Below are positions 8,432 to 17,049 of a stretch of 64,000 bases of DNA, in pieces. Each line of letters starts with the position of its first letter. The stretch's first letter is position 1. The notes below the pieces were generated by a model that was not told the origin of the DNA, did no database searches, and was given only the letters and a program-made list of their open reading frames with translations. Origin of the DNA: Streptomyces sp. TBY4 (GTDB taxonomy: Bacteria; Actinomycetota; Actinomycetes; Streptomycetales; Streptomycetaceae); the NCBI RefSeq assembly GCF_024213195.1, contig NZ_JANAVF010000001.1, positions 124,001 through 188,000 of the forward strand, given 5' to 3'. The translations under genes and the position numbers were made by a program.

Positions 8432-9475
8432 TCAGTACGTGACGAAGACGCGACGGGCCGGGCCGTCCACCCGGACCCGCCCGCCGACGGGGATCACGAG
8501 CTGCGGGTCGGTGTGCCCGAGGTCCACGTCGAAGACGGCCATGGTGGCGGGGGCGTACTCGCCTAGGGCCCGCAGGACCGCCTCGCGCTGCTCGCGGCGG
8601 TAGTGCTCCCGCTCCGCGGCGTCGAAGCGCTTCTCGAAGGACCAGCTCTTCGCCCGGCCCATCAGGAGGGCGGGGAACTGCCGGAGCAGTCCGCGCTCCC
8701 CCATGCTGCGCAGGATCCAGTAGACGTCGTGGGCGCGCGGCATGTCCTCCGAGGTCTCCAGGAAGAGCACCCCGCCGGCGTACTCCTCGACGGGCCGCAC
8801 GGCGCGGTCGGCCATCAGGAGCCAGGAGATGATCTCCAGGTTGCCGCCCCAGCTGGTGCCCTCGACCACCCGGTCGGCGTTGTGCCAGGTCCAGCCACCG
8901 GCCGGTTCCAGTTCCGGTTCGGCGTCAAAGGTGCGGGGGTCGTCCCAGGGGCCGTTGACGTCCCCGCTGGCGTCGGCGGCGATCAGCTCGTACTCGCCCG
9001 AGGTGAACAGGGCCGCGCGCAGGGACTCGGCCGTGCGGGGGTTCAGGGCGCCGGGGCGTCCGAGCTCGACCATCACCGAGCTCCCGTGATAGCCGACCAG
9101 GCCCAGATCGCTCAGGTGCAGGAGCAGGTTGGTGTTGTCGCTGTAGCCGAAGAACGGCTTGGGGTGGGCGCGCAGGAGATCGGCGTCGAGGTGCGGGAGC
9201 AGCGTGATCTGGTCGTCGCCGCCGATGCTGGCGATCACCGCCTTGATCTCCGGATCGGCGAAGGCCGCGTGGAGGTCGGCGGCCCGCTCCTGCGGGGTCG
9301 CGCCCATCTTCCGGGTCGTCGGGTACTCGACCGGCTCCAGCCCGAACTCCTCCCGGAGCCGGCGCAGGCCCAGCTCGTAGGGCTGCGGGAAGAGCTCGGG
9401 CAGACCGGCCGAAGGGGAGAGCACCGCGACGCGGTCTCCGGGGCGCGGCTTGGCGGGGTAGCGGGGGTCCGTCAT
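8432..9475 (-). CDS. Peptidase S66 family protein (LD-carboxypeptidase / MccF-like, 347 aa)
   Basis: S66 peptidases cut L,D bonds in muropeptides or inactivate peptide-nucleotide antibiotics (MccF). The N-terminal PGDRVAVLSPSAGLPE, the nucleophile Ser in FGYSDNTNLLLHL, the Glu in GGNLEIISWLL and the His in DLGHTDPQ are present and in the expected order. The length of 347 aa and the insertion pattern fit MccF-like members better than the shorter LdcA group. No signal peptide, so it acts in the cytoplasm. Substrate (cell-wall recycling or detoxification) cannot be settled from sequence. Confidence 0.85.
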   Translation of the reverse strand: MTDPRYPAKPRPGDRVAVLSPSAGLPELFPQPYELGLRRLREEFGLEPVEYPTTRKMGATPQERAADLHAAFADPEIKAVIASIGGDDQITLLPHLDADLLRAHPKPFFGYSDNTNLLLHLSDLGLVGYHGSSVMVELGRPGALNPRTAESLRAALFTSGEYELIAADASGDVNGPWDDPRTFDAEPELEPAGGWTWHNADRVVEGTSWGGNLEIISWLLMADRAVRPVEEYAGGVLFLETSEDMPRAHDVYWILRSMGERGLLRQFPALLMGRAKSWSFEKRFDAAEREHYRREQREAVLRALGEYAPATMAVFDVDLGHTDPQLVIPVGGRVRVDGPARRVFVTY

Positions 9476-9596
9476 CCGATGATCCTAGGAGCGGCTCCGG
9501 TCGAAGCCGAACCGGTTTTCCGGTGTCGCCCGGGCGCGATTCCCTAAACTTCCCTATCAGCCCTCATCTGCATCTCATGGAGTAGGATGCGGAAGC

Positions 9597-10076
9597 ATGA
9601 GTGACGAAGAACGCGAGCTCTACTCGGTCGGCGAGGTGGCCGAGATGCTCGGGCTGCACGTCCGCACCGTCCGGAACTACGTGCGCGACGGCCGGCTGAA
9701 AGCCGTCCGGATCGGCAAGCAGTACCGGATCAGCCGGGCGGACTTCGAGGCCCTGACGAGCCTGCCCGACCCGGACGCCGGGGATCCCTCCGCCGCCGGG
9801 GAGGCGCCGCGGCGGCACCTGGAGGTGTCGAGCATCGTGCAGGTCGACGTGATCGGCCCCGATGCGGCGAGCCGGCTCGCGAACCTCGTCACGGCGAGCG
9901 CGCAGTCCCCCCGGGCCACCCCGGCCGCGCTGCGCGTCCAGACGGTCTACGACAAGGAGCGGGAACGGATGAAGATCGTGATCCTCGGCGACGCCGCCAC
10001 CACCGCCGATCTGCTGCACCTGATCGACGGGGTGCTCGGCCCCGGCAACGGCATGGGGGCGACGCACCATGGCTGA
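9597..10076 (+). CDS. BldC/excisionase-type helix-turn-helix protein (159 aa)
   Basis: The N-terminal LYSVGEVAEMLGLHVRTV with DGRLKAVRIGKQYRI is a MerR-like winged HTH of the excisionase/BldC kind. After residue 75 comes a domain of unknown function (SSIVQVDVIGPDAASRLANL). It overlaps the next gene by eight bases (10069-10076), so the two are coupled and probably act together. A TAGGAT hexamer at 9583-9588 lies eight bases before the ATG and could be a -10 element giving a very short leader. Role probably transcriptional; target unknown. Confidence 0.8.
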   Translation: MSDEERELYSVGEVAEMLGLHVRTVRNYVRDGRLKAVRIGKQYRISRADFEALTSLPDPDAGDPSAAGEAPRRHLEVSSIVQVDVIGPDAASRLANLVTASAQSPRATPAALRVQTVYDKERERMKIVILGDAATTADLLHLIDGVLGPGNGMGATHHG

Positions 10077-10509
10077 CCTCCTCGTGGACCACCACGGCGT
10101 GCCGGTCCTGGTCTGCGCCGCCGACGGCCCGCCGGTCGCCACCGAGCAGGACGCGCTCGACCAGCTGATCGGCGGCGCGTTCTACCGGACCGACATCGTC
10201 GCCGTCCCGGTGGAGCGGCTGGACACCGCCTTCTTCGACCTGCGCAGCGGGCTCGCCGGGGCGATCATGCAGAAGTTCGTGAACTACCGGGTCCGCTTGG
10301 TGGTCGTGGGCGACCTTTCGCGGCACCTGGAGGAGAGCCGGGCCCTGCGCGATCTCGTACGGGAATCAAACGAGGGCCGCCACATCTGGTTCCTGCCGGA
10401 TCTCGACGCCCTGTCCGCCCGCCTCGCCCCGGACGCCACGGACACGCCGGACGCTCCACAGGCTCCGGACGCCGCGGATTCCGCATCCGTGGAAACGTCC
10501 GGCGGATAA
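10069..10509 (+). CDS. DUF4180 domain protein (146 aa)
   Basis: The body matches my recollection of DUF4180 proteins: VAVPVERLDTAFFDLRSGLAG, QKFVNYRVRLVVVGDLS, LRDLVRESNEGRHIWF. The function of the family is unknown; members often sit beside small HTH regulators. Here it overlaps the HTH gene by eight bases. The last 30 residues are Ala/Asp/Pro-rich and look disordered. No membrane segment or signal peptide. Confidence 0.8.
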   Translation: MADLLVDHHGVPVLVCAADGPPVATEQDALDQLIGGAFYRTDIVAVPVERLDTAFFDLRSGLAGAIMQKFVNYRVRLVVVGDLSRHLEESRALRDLVRESNEGRHIWFLPDLDALSARLAPDATDTPDAPQAPDAADSASVETSGG

Positions 10510-10585
10510 GCGTTATCGAAGTCCCCCTCGACGGTCTCCCAGGTATTGGGCATCATCGAGCGCCGGTACGGACAGGGACTTTTCT

Positions 10586-12250
10586 ATGAGCACTCAGCAC
10601 ACGGCAGCACTGGTGGCCGCGGCCCGCGCAGGCGATCCCCGCGCACAGGACGACCTGGTCAGCGCCTATCTGCCGCTGGTCTACAACATCGTCGGACGGG
10701 CCCTGAACGGGTCCGTCGACGTGGACGACGTGGTCCAGGACACGATGCTGCGGGCCCTGGACGGACTGGGCGGCCTGCGCGACGACCACAGCTTCCGGTC
10801 CTGGCTGGTCGCGATCGCCATGAACCGGGTGCGCGCCCACTGGCAGGCCCGCCGGAGCGCCCCCGGCGAGAGCGGCCTGGAAGCCGCCTGGGAGCTCGCC
10901 GACCCGGGCGCCGACTTCGTGGACCTGACCGTCCTACGGCTCCAGCTGGACGGCCAGCGGCGGGAGACGGCCCGTGCCACGCGCTGGCTGGAGCCCGACG
11001 ACCGGGCCCTGCTGTCCCTGTGGTGGCTCGAGTGCGCCGGGGAGCTGACGCGCGCGGAGATGGCGCAGGCACTGGAGCTGTCCCCGCAGCACACGGCCGT
11101 ACGGGTGCAGCGGATGAAGGCACAGCTGGAGGCGGCCCGGGTGGTGGAGCGGGCGCTCGCCGCCCAGCCGCCCTGCGAGGACCTGCGGGCCGTGGCGGCG
11201 AGCTGGGACGGCCTGCCCTCGGCGCTGTGGCGCAAGCGAATAGCCCGGCACGCCCGTGAGTGCATGCGGTGCGGCGGGCTGTGGAACGGCCTGGTCCCGG
11301 CCGAAGGGCTGCTGGCCGGGCTGGCGCTGCTGCCGGTCTCGGCGGCGCTGCTCGCGGGCGTACGGGCGGCCCTGGACTCCGGCTTCGCCCCCGCGGGCCT
11401 CGCCGCCACGACCGCCGCGGCGTACGGCCCGGCCGGCCACGGTGCCGGCGCCAGTGCCGATGCCGGCGCCGGCGAGGCGCAGTTCGCCGCGGCGGGTCTC
11501 CCCGGGGACGGGCGCGCCTCGCTGCGCAAGCAGCGGCGCACCCGCGACCGGCGCCGGGTGATCGGTGGCGCGGTGCTCGCCGCCTGTGTCGTGGGCGGCG
11601 GGCTGACCTACCTCGCCACCCGCCCCGGCACCGGCGCCCCCGAGGCGCCCCCGGCCGCCCTCGTGGCGCCGCAATCGGGGACCGCGGTGCCCCCCGAGGC
11701 GGCCTCCCCCGCTCCGAGCCCCTCGGAATCCGCCTCCCCGAGCGCCTCGCCGAGCCCCAGCCCGACCCCGACTCCGACCCCGAGCCCGACCCCCACGCCC
11801 ACCCCGAAGCCGAGCCCCAAGACCACCCCGCCGAAGAGCCCGGCCCCCGCCCCGGCCCCGCCGGGCGGCAGCACCGCCGCACAGGTGATATCCCTGGTCA
11901 ACTCCGAGCGTGCGAAGGCCGGTTGCGGCCCGCTCAAGGAGGACGCGCAGCTGCGTACGGCCGCCCAGGGCCACTCCGACGACATGGCGCGGCGGAACTT
12001 CTTCTCGCACACCAACCCGGACGACGCGGACCCGGGCAAGCGGACCACCGCCGCCGGGTACCGCTGGTCCACGTACGGGGAGAACATCGCGCGGGGGCAG
12101 CGGACCGCGGCCTCGGTCATGGATTCCTGGATGAAGAGCCAGGGGCACCGCGACAACATCCTCAACTGCTCCTTCAAGGACATCGGCGTGGGCATCCACC
12201 AGGGCCCCGGCGGCCCGTGGTGGACGCAGAACTTCGGTGCCCGGATGTAG
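10586..12250 (+). CDS. ECF-type sigma factor fused to zinc motif, transmembrane helix and extracellular CAP/SCP domain (554 aa)
   Basis: One open frame joins four parts. Residues about 10-90 are sigma region 2 (VDVDDVVQDTMLRALDGL) and about 130-190 are region 4 (LTRAEMAQALELSPQHTAV). His222, Cys226 and Cys229 make the H-x3-C-x2-C motif of zinc-binding anti-sigma factors. A hydrophobic helix lies near 322-342, with another apolar stretch near 240-258. A Pro/Ser/Thr linker (about 350-428) leads to a CAP/SCP-like domain (430-554) with LVNSERAKAGCGPL, HSDDMARRNFFSHT, YGENIA and GHRDNIL. The CAP domain should face outside and the sigma part inside. Inference: a signal received outside controls the tethered sigma. 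No frameshift is evident. Confidence 0.88.
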   Translation: MSTQHTAALVAAARAGDPRAQDDLVSAYLPLVYNIVGRALNGSVDVDDVVQDTMLRALDGLGGLRDDHSFRSWLVAIAMNRVRAHWQARRSAPGESGLEAAWELADPGADFVDLTVLRLQLDGQRRETARATRWLEPDDRALLSLWWLECAGELTRAEMAQALELSPQHTAVRVQRMKAQLEAARVVERALAAQPPCEDLRAVAASWDGLPSALWRKRIARHARECMRCGGLWNGLVPAEGLLAGLALLPVSAALLAGVRAALDSGFAPAGLAATTAAAYGPAGHGAGASADAGAGEAQFAAAGLPGDGRASLRKQRRTRDRRRVIGGAVLAACVVGGGLTYLATRPGTGAPEAPPAALVAPQSGTAVPPEAASPAPSPSESASPSASPSPSPTPTPTPSPTPTPTPKPSPKTTPPKSPAPAPAPPGGSTAAQVISLVNSERAKAGCGPLKEDAQLRTAAQGHSDDMARRNFFSHTNPDDADPGKRTTAAGYRWSTYGENIARGQRTAASVMDSWMKSQGHRDNILNCSFKDIGVGIHQGPGGPWWTQNFGARM

Positions 12251-12345
12251 GGCCTCCCGCCACTCCCTCCGCTCGATCTCCCCCTCAATGATTCAAAATG
12301 GGGGCAAGATAGGAGCTGGAAGCAAACCGGCAGATCACGGCGGAG

Positions 12346-14874
12346 GTGGGGCGCATCAGCAGGCAGAGGCTCCGTCCGCACCAGCGCGAGGCCGTGGACG
12401 CCGCGGTGCGGGCGCTGGAACTGCCCGCCGGGCGCAGGGTCCCACGAACCGGGCTCCGTACGCAGGTGATCATGGCAACGGGCTCCGGCAAGTCGCTGGT
12501 CGCCGTCCACACGGCCGAGGAACTGCGGGCCGGCCGGGTCCTGGTGCTCGTGCCCTCCCTGGACCTCCTGGTGCAGACCGCGGCGGCCTGGCGCGCGGGC
12601 GGCCGGTCCGGCCGCGCCTTCGCCGTCTGCTCGTTGCGCGGCGAGGACGCGGGGATGCCCACCACCACCGACCCGGCCGAGCTGGCCGGCTGGGCGGGCC
12701 CGTCCGTCGACCGGGTGACGGTGTACGCCACGTACGCCTCACTGGGCCTCGGCACCATCGAGCGCGCGCACCGCGAGGGGCTGCCCGGCTGGGACCTGAT
12801 CGTGGTCGACGAGGCGCACCGGACCTCGGGGCGGATCGGCAAGCCCTGGGCGGTGGTGCACGACAACGTCCGGATCCCGTCGGTCCGCCGGCTGTACATG
12901 ACAGCCACGCCCCGGGTGTGGCAGGACGGCGAGGCTTCCGAGCCCGCCGAAGGAGCCGAGCGAGCCGAGGGCCCGGAGGGGCCGCGCGGCGGGGGCGGCC
13001 TCGTGGCCTCCATGGAGGACGACCCGGACGGGCCGTTCGGCGCGCGCTGCTACACCCTCACCCTCTCGGAGGCCGTGGACCGGGGCATCTGCGCGCCCTA
13101 CCGGGTGGTCTGCGTGGACGTCAGCGATCCGGAGTTCCAGGCGGCCGTGCTGCTCGGACCGGACGGGCGCTCCGACTCCGTGCGCGGGGTGCGGCTGGCG
13201 GCGCTCCAGACGGCGCTGGTGACGGCGGCCGTGCGGCAGGGGTTCCGGCGCACCCTCGTCTTCCACCACCTGACCAAGGAGGCCGAGGCCTTCGCGGCCG
13301 GTCTGCCGGCGGTCGCCGCCCGGCTGCGCGCCACGAGCTGGGCCCCCCGGCCGGTCTACCCCCGTACCGTCTGGGCGGACTGGCTGTGCGGGCAGCACAC
13401 GGTGGCGCACCGGCGCCGGGTGCTGGGCGCCTTCGCGGACGACCGGGTCGCCGACAAGGCCTTCCTGGGCAGTGTCCGGGTGCTGGGCGAGGGCGTGGAC
13501 ACCAAGGAGTGCGACTCGGTCTTCTGGGCCGACGTACGGGGTTCCATGCCCGACCTGGTGCAGGCCGTCGGCCGGGCGCTGCGCATCCGGCCCGGGGAGG
13601 GCAAGGTCGCCTCCCTCGTGGTGCCGGTGCTGCTGGGACCCGGGGAGTCCCCCGAGACGATGCTGACCTCACGGGCGTACGGGGACCTCGCGCGGCTCCT
13701 GGAGGCGCTGCGGGCCCACGACACCCGGCTCGTGGAGTCCCTGGCCCAGCCCCAGGCCCCGAGCCGGCGCGCGGCACCGGGCGCGGGCGGCGCGGAGTCC
13801 GTGGGCGGCTCCGGGCTGCGCGGCGGCGCGCAGTCCCTGCTGAGCTTCTCCACCCCCCGCGACCCTGCGCTGCTCGCGGCCTTCGTCCGGCTGCGCGTCC
13901 TGCACCCGGAGCACGAGCACTGGCGGCGCGGGGTGGAGGCCGCCCGGATCTACGCCGGGCTCACCGGGGACCTCAAGGTGCCGTTCGCCTTCAAGGTGCC
14001 CGGACCGGCCGGCTCCGGCCCGGAAGCCCGCCCGGGTTCGGGCGCGGCCGCCGTGGAGGGCGGGGGGTCCGAGAACCGGTGGCCGCCCGGCCTGGCCCGG
14101 TTCCCGCTCGGCCAGTGGATCGCCGATGCCCGTCGCACGCACCGCCGCGGGGCGCTCGGCCACCGTCGGGTGGAGCAGCTCGACGAACTGGGCATGGTGT
14201 GGAACCACTTCGACGTGGCGTTCGCGGAGGGGCTCGCGGCGGCGAGCGGCTGGGCGGCCGAGCACGGTCACCTGCTGCCTCCGGTGGACGCCACCTGGCG
14301 CGGGGCCCCGGTCGGGGTCTGGGTGAAGAACCAGCGGGCGGCGGCCCGCCGCGAGGGCCCCGGGGCGCTGTCCGAGGAGCGCCGGGAGGCCCTGGAGGCC
14401 ATCGACGCCTCCTGGTGTCCTTCCTGGGACATCTCCTGGCAGCGGGCCTTCCACCTGACCCGGGTCCACCTGGACGCGGGCGGCCGGCTCCCGGTGCGCG
14501 CCGGGGAGGCCGTGGTCCAGGGCGAGGACCTCGGGGTGTGGCTGCGCGGCCAGCGCGCGGGCTGGGAGCGGCTCGCGTGGGCCCAGCGCTGGCTGCTGGA
14601 GCACACCCTCGGGGTGACCCCGGCCGAGGGCGCGGACCGGCCGAAGCCCCGGGTCAAGCACGCCGACGCCTGGGCGGCGCACTTGGAGGCGGCCCGCCGG
14701 TTCCACGAGCGCGAGCGGCACCTGCGGGTGCCGCGCACGCACGTGGAGCGGGTCGGTGACCGGGAGCTGCGCCTCGGTTCCTGGATCGCCAACCAGCGCT
14801 CCCGCGCCGCGTCCCTCACCCCGGAGCGGACGGCCGCGCTGACGGAGCTGGGAATGCGCTGGCCGGCGCCCTGA
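12346..14874 (+). CDS. DEAH-box superfamily 2 helicase with helicase-associated (HA) repeats (842 aa)
   Basis: Motifs are in order: RLRPHQREAVDA at the N terminus, Walker A MATGSGKS (residues 43-50), DEAH near 155, the TAT motif YMTATPRVW, GEGVDTKECDSV and QAVGRALRI. From about residue 500 to the end come four copies of the helicase-associated fold (for example RFPLGQWIADARR, PVGVWVKNQRAAAR, DLGVWLRGQRAGWE, RLGSWIANQRSRA). No nuclease domain is seen. GTG 12346 is the only reasonable start before the Q-like motif; an in-frame stop lies at 12310-12312. Role in nucleic-acid remodelling or defence is not known, and there is no obvious partner gene. Confidence 0.87.
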   Translation: MGRISRQRLRPHQREAVDAAVRALELPAGRRVPRTGLRTQVIMATGSGKSLVAVHTAEELRAGRVLVLVPSLDLLVQTAAAWRAGGRSGRAFAVCSLRGEDAGMPTTTDPAELAGWAGPSVDRVTVYATYASLGLGTIERAHREGLPGWDLIVVDEAHRTSGRIGKPWAVVHDNVRIPSVRRLYMTATPRVWQDGEASEPAEGAERAEGPEGPRGGGGLVASMEDDPDGPFGARCYTLTLSEAVDRGICAPYRVVCVDVSDPEFQAAVLLGPDGRSDSVRGVRLAALQTALVTAAVRQGFRRTLVFHHLTKEAEAFAAGLPAVAARLRATSWAPRPVYPRTVWADWLCGQHTVAHRRRVLGAFADDRVADKAFLGSVRVLGEGVDTKECDSVFWADVRGSMPDLVQAVGRALRIRPGEGKVASLVVPVLLGPGESPETMLTSRAYGDLARLLEALRAHDTRLVESLAQPQAPSRRAAPGAGGAESVGGSGLRGGAQSLLSFSTPRDPALLAAFVRLRVLHPEHEHWRRGVEAARIYAGLTGDLKVPFAFKVPGPAGSGPEARPGSGAAAVEGGGSENRWPPGLARFPLGQWIADARRTHRRGALGHRRVEQLDELGMVWNHFDVAFAEGLAAASGWAAEHGHLLPPVDATWRGAPVGVWVKNQRAAARREGPGALSEERREALEAIDASWCPSWDISWQRAFHLTRVHLDAGGRLPVRAGEAVVQGEDLGVWLRGQRAGWERLAWAQRWLLEHTLGVTPAEGADRPKPRVKHADAWAAHLEAARRFHERERHLRVPRTHVERVGDRELRLGSWIANQRSRAASLTPERTAALTELGMRWPAP

Positions 14875-14879
14875 GCGCC

Positions 14880-14909
14880 GGGCCCTTCCCGGCGGACCGG
14901 GACGGGCCC
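14880..14909. terminator. Hairpin terminator between convergent helicase and decarboxylase genes
   Basis: A 13-bp stem with one mismatch (14880-14892 with 14897-14909) and a 4-base loop, starting five bases after the helicase stop and 26 bases before the stop of the convergent gene. Confidence 0.65.
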
Positions 14910-14934
14910 GCCCGGGCCGGGCCCTGACGCCCGG

Positions 14935-16326
14935 TCAGTGGTGGAAGCCGGACCGGGGCGGGGCCGCGGGGACGGGCTGCGGGTGCGCGATCAGGTGTTC
15001 CACGGCGCTGCGCAGGTCGGAGACGAGCAGCGCGATCTGGTCCCGGGTCACCCCGTGCCGGATCAGGACCCGCTGGATGACGGTGTCGTCCCGCTCGGCC
15101 GGCAGCGGGTACGAGGGCACCTGCCAGCCGCGCATCCGCAGCCGGTCGGAGAGGTCGTAGAGGGTGAAGCCCGCGCCCTCCGGGTCGGTGAGCCGGTAGG
15201 AGACGGCGGGCAGCGCTCCCTGGCCGTCGTAGAGGAGGGTGAAGGGGCCGATGGTCTCGATCTCCCGGGCCAGGTACTGGGCGGTGTCGGCGCAGGCCTG
15301 CTGGACCCGGCGGTAGCCTCCCCGGCCCAGGCGCAGGAACAGGTAGTACTGGGCGATGATCTCGCCGCCCGGCCGGGAGAAGTTGAGGGCGAAGGTGGGC
15401 ATGTCCCCGCCGAGGTAGTCCACGGAGAAGACGAGGTCGGCCGGGAGCAGGTCGGCGGTGCGCCAGACGATCCAGCCGACGCCCAGCGGGGCGAGGCCGT
15501 ACTTGTGCCCGGAGGTGTTGACGGAGGCGACGCGCGGCAGCCGGAAGTCCCAGACCACGTCGGGGTGGAGGAAGGGGGCCACGAAGCCGCCGCTGGCGGC
15601 GTCGACGTGGATCGGGATGTCCCAGCCGTGCTCGGCCTGGATCCGGTCGAGTTCGGCGGCGATCGCGGCAACGGGCTCGTAGACGCAGGTGTAGGTGACC
15701 CCGAGGATGGCGACGACGCCGATGGTGTTCTCGTCGACGTTCGCGGCGAGCTGTTCGGGGCTCAGGCCGGTGGCCCCGGGCAGCAGGGGGAGCTGGCGGA
15801 GCTCGACGTCGAAGTACCGGGCGAACTTCTCCCAGCAGACCTGGACGGGCCCGCACACCAGGTTCGGCCGGTCGGTGGGCAGTCCGGCGGCGCGGCGGCG
15901 TTCGCGCCAGCGCCACTTGAGGGCGAGCCCGCCGAGCATGGCGGCCTCGCTGGAGCCGGTCGTGGAGCAGCCGGTGCCGGTGGTGCCGGCGGGGGCGTTC
16001 CACAGGTCGGCCAGGATGTTGACGCAGCGGGCCTCGATCTCGGCCGTCTGCGGGTACTCGTCCTTGTCGATCATGTTCTTGTCGAGGCACTCGTTCATCA
16101 GCCGGTGGACCCCGTCGTCCGACCAGGTGGTGCAGAAGGTGGCCAGGTTCTGGGCGGCGTTGCCGTCGAGGAGCAGCTCGTTGTGGAGGAGCTGGTAGAC
16201 CACCTCGGACGGCGAGTGGTCTTCGGGCATCCGGTACTTGGGGAGGATCTCGCCGCTGAGGGCGGACGCGAACACGTCCGTCTCGGCGTCGCGGGCACGC
16301 AGGTCCTTCGTCTCATGGAGAGCCAT
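14935..16326 (-). CDS. gad: Glutamate decarboxylase (463 aa)
   Basis: PLP enzyme converting glutamate to GABA and CO2, consuming a proton. The length and the whole sequence fit GadA/GadB. The PLP lysine is Lys275 in SGHKYGLAPLGVGW, the cofactor Asp is in IHVDAASGGF, and TGCSTTGSSEAAMLGGLAL forms the phosphate pocket. ATG 16326 (MALHETKDLR) is chosen; a longer frame to 16566 runs into non-family sequence. There is no Shine-Dalgarno, and TATAGT ends six bases before the ATG, so the mRNA may be leaderless. No GABA antiporter gene adjoins it, so a role in acid resistance is uncertain. Confidence 0.93.
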   Translation of the reverse strand: MALHETKDLRARDAETDVFASALSGEILPKYRMPEDHSPSEVVYQLLHNELLLDGNAAQNLATFCTTWSDDGVHRLMNECLDKNMIDKDEYPQTAEIEARCVNILADLWNAPAGTTGTGCSTTGSSEAAMLGGLALKWRWRERRRAAGLPTDRPNLVCGPVQVCWEKFARYFDVELRQLPLLPGATGLSPEQLAANVDENTIGVVAILGVTYTCVYEPVAAIAAELDRIQAEHGWDIPIHVDAASGGFVAPFLHPDVVWDFRLPRVASVNTSGHKYGLAPLGVGWIVWRTADLLPADLVFSVDYLGGDMPTFALNFSRPGGEIIAQYYLFLRLGRGGYRRVQQACADTAQYLAREIETIGPFTLLYDGQGALPAVSYRLTDPEGAGFTLYDLSDRLRMRGWQVPSYPLPAERDDTVIQRVLIRHGVTRDQIALLVSDLRSAVEHLIAHPQPVPAAPPRSGFHH

Positions 16327-16332
16327 ATCGGG

Positions 16333-16338
16333 ACTATA
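16333..16338 (-). promoter_or_regulatory. Candidate -10 element of the glutamate decarboxylase gene
   Basis: On the minus strand TATAGT lies exactly six bases before the ATG at 16326, so transcription would begin at or next to the start codon. No convincing -35 hexamer is visible 17-18 bases upstream. Leaderless expression is an inference. Confidence 0.35.
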
Positions 16339-16517
16339 ACGGGACGGAAACGGATAGAACCTTCCAGATCGCCTCGAACTCCACTCCGGAACACCCCCGG
16401 ACCGGCTCGCGGAGGCGGTTCCGGCCGCAGCTTCCGGCCGACTCCGCGATGTGATCCCTTCCATAGCCACCCCGCGCGACCGCAGGATTTCCTGTCGCTT
16501 AAGCTGTTTCACACAGG

Positions 16518-16558
16518 TCTTCCCGTCCGGGTGGTTGGAGCCAGTCCGGACGGGAAGA
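16518..16558. repeat. Perfect 13-bp inverted repeat in a divergent intergenic region
   Basis: Arms 16518-16530 and 16546-16558 are perfect complements around a 15-base loop. The hairpin lies in the 318-base region between the divergently transcribed decarboxylase and melC1, where no gene end needs a terminator. It may be an attenuator, a regulator site or part of a short transcript. Confidence 0.6.
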
Positions 16559-16583
16559 TCATCCAATTAGTTCGACCGGCAAC

Positions 16584-16605
16584 TTATCCGCGGATGTCCG
16601 GATAA
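16584..16605. promoter_or_regulatory. Candidate operator upstream of melC1
   Basis: TTATCC (16584-16589) and GGATAA (16600-16605) form an inverted repeat with a 10-base spacer. A perfect 10-bp palindrome ATCCGCGGAT (16586-16595) overlaps its left half. It ends 39 bases before the melC1 ATG, a fitting place for control of the tyrosinase operon. The binding protein is unknown. Confidence 0.4.
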
Positions 16606-16644
16606 CAGCCCTCCGTTCTCCGCGCCCTGATACCTCTTCGGGCC

Positions 16645-17049
16645 ATGAACAAGATCACCCGCCGACAGGCCTTAAGCGCCACTGCCGGCGCACTCACCGC
16701 CCTCGGCCTCGCAGGCGCCACCGCGCACGCGGCCGTCACCGGATCCCGTTCCGCCGCACCCGCCACACCTGCGGGCACCGTCGACGAGGTCTACCAGGGC
16801 CGCCGCATACGGATAGTCCCCGCCTCGGACAGCGGCGGCGGGCACGGCGGCCACCACGGGGGCCACCAGGCCCCCGGCCAGCCGACCGTCTTCATCGACG
16901 GCCGCGAACTGCACGTGATGCGGAACGCCGACGGCAGCTGGATCAGCGTGGTCAACCACTACGAGACCTTCTCCGGCCCGCTCCCGCTGGCCCGCGCCGC
17001 CGTGCGCGAACTCCAGGGCGCCGCCCTCGTCCCGATGGGCGGCATGTGA
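16645..17049 (+). CDS. melC1: Tyrosinase cofactor / copper chaperone MelC1 (134 aa)
   Basis: MelC1 loads copper into apo-tyrosinase and carries it out through the Tat pathway. The N terminus has a twin-arginine pattern ([11 protein letters not shown]) and a hydrophobic core ending near AHA. The mature part has the family strands [25 protein letters not shown] and [12 protein letters not shown] His/Gly-rich insert [10 protein letters not shown] (about residues 71-81) may bind copper. The stop overlaps the tyrosinase start as TGATG (17047-17051), as expected for this operon. No clear Shine-Dalgarno precedes the ATG. Confidence 0.93.
   Translation: MNKITRRQALSATAGALTALGLAGATAHAAVTGSRSAAPATPAGTVDEVYQGRRIRIVPASDSGGGHGGHHGGHQAPGQPTVFIDGRELHVMRNADGSWISVVNHYETFSGPLPLARAAVRELQGAALVPMGGM

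Noticed and set aside
6726..8603. Open frame of 625 codons on the plus strand
   Set aside because: Antisense to the TPR/NTPase gene, with no recognisable domain.
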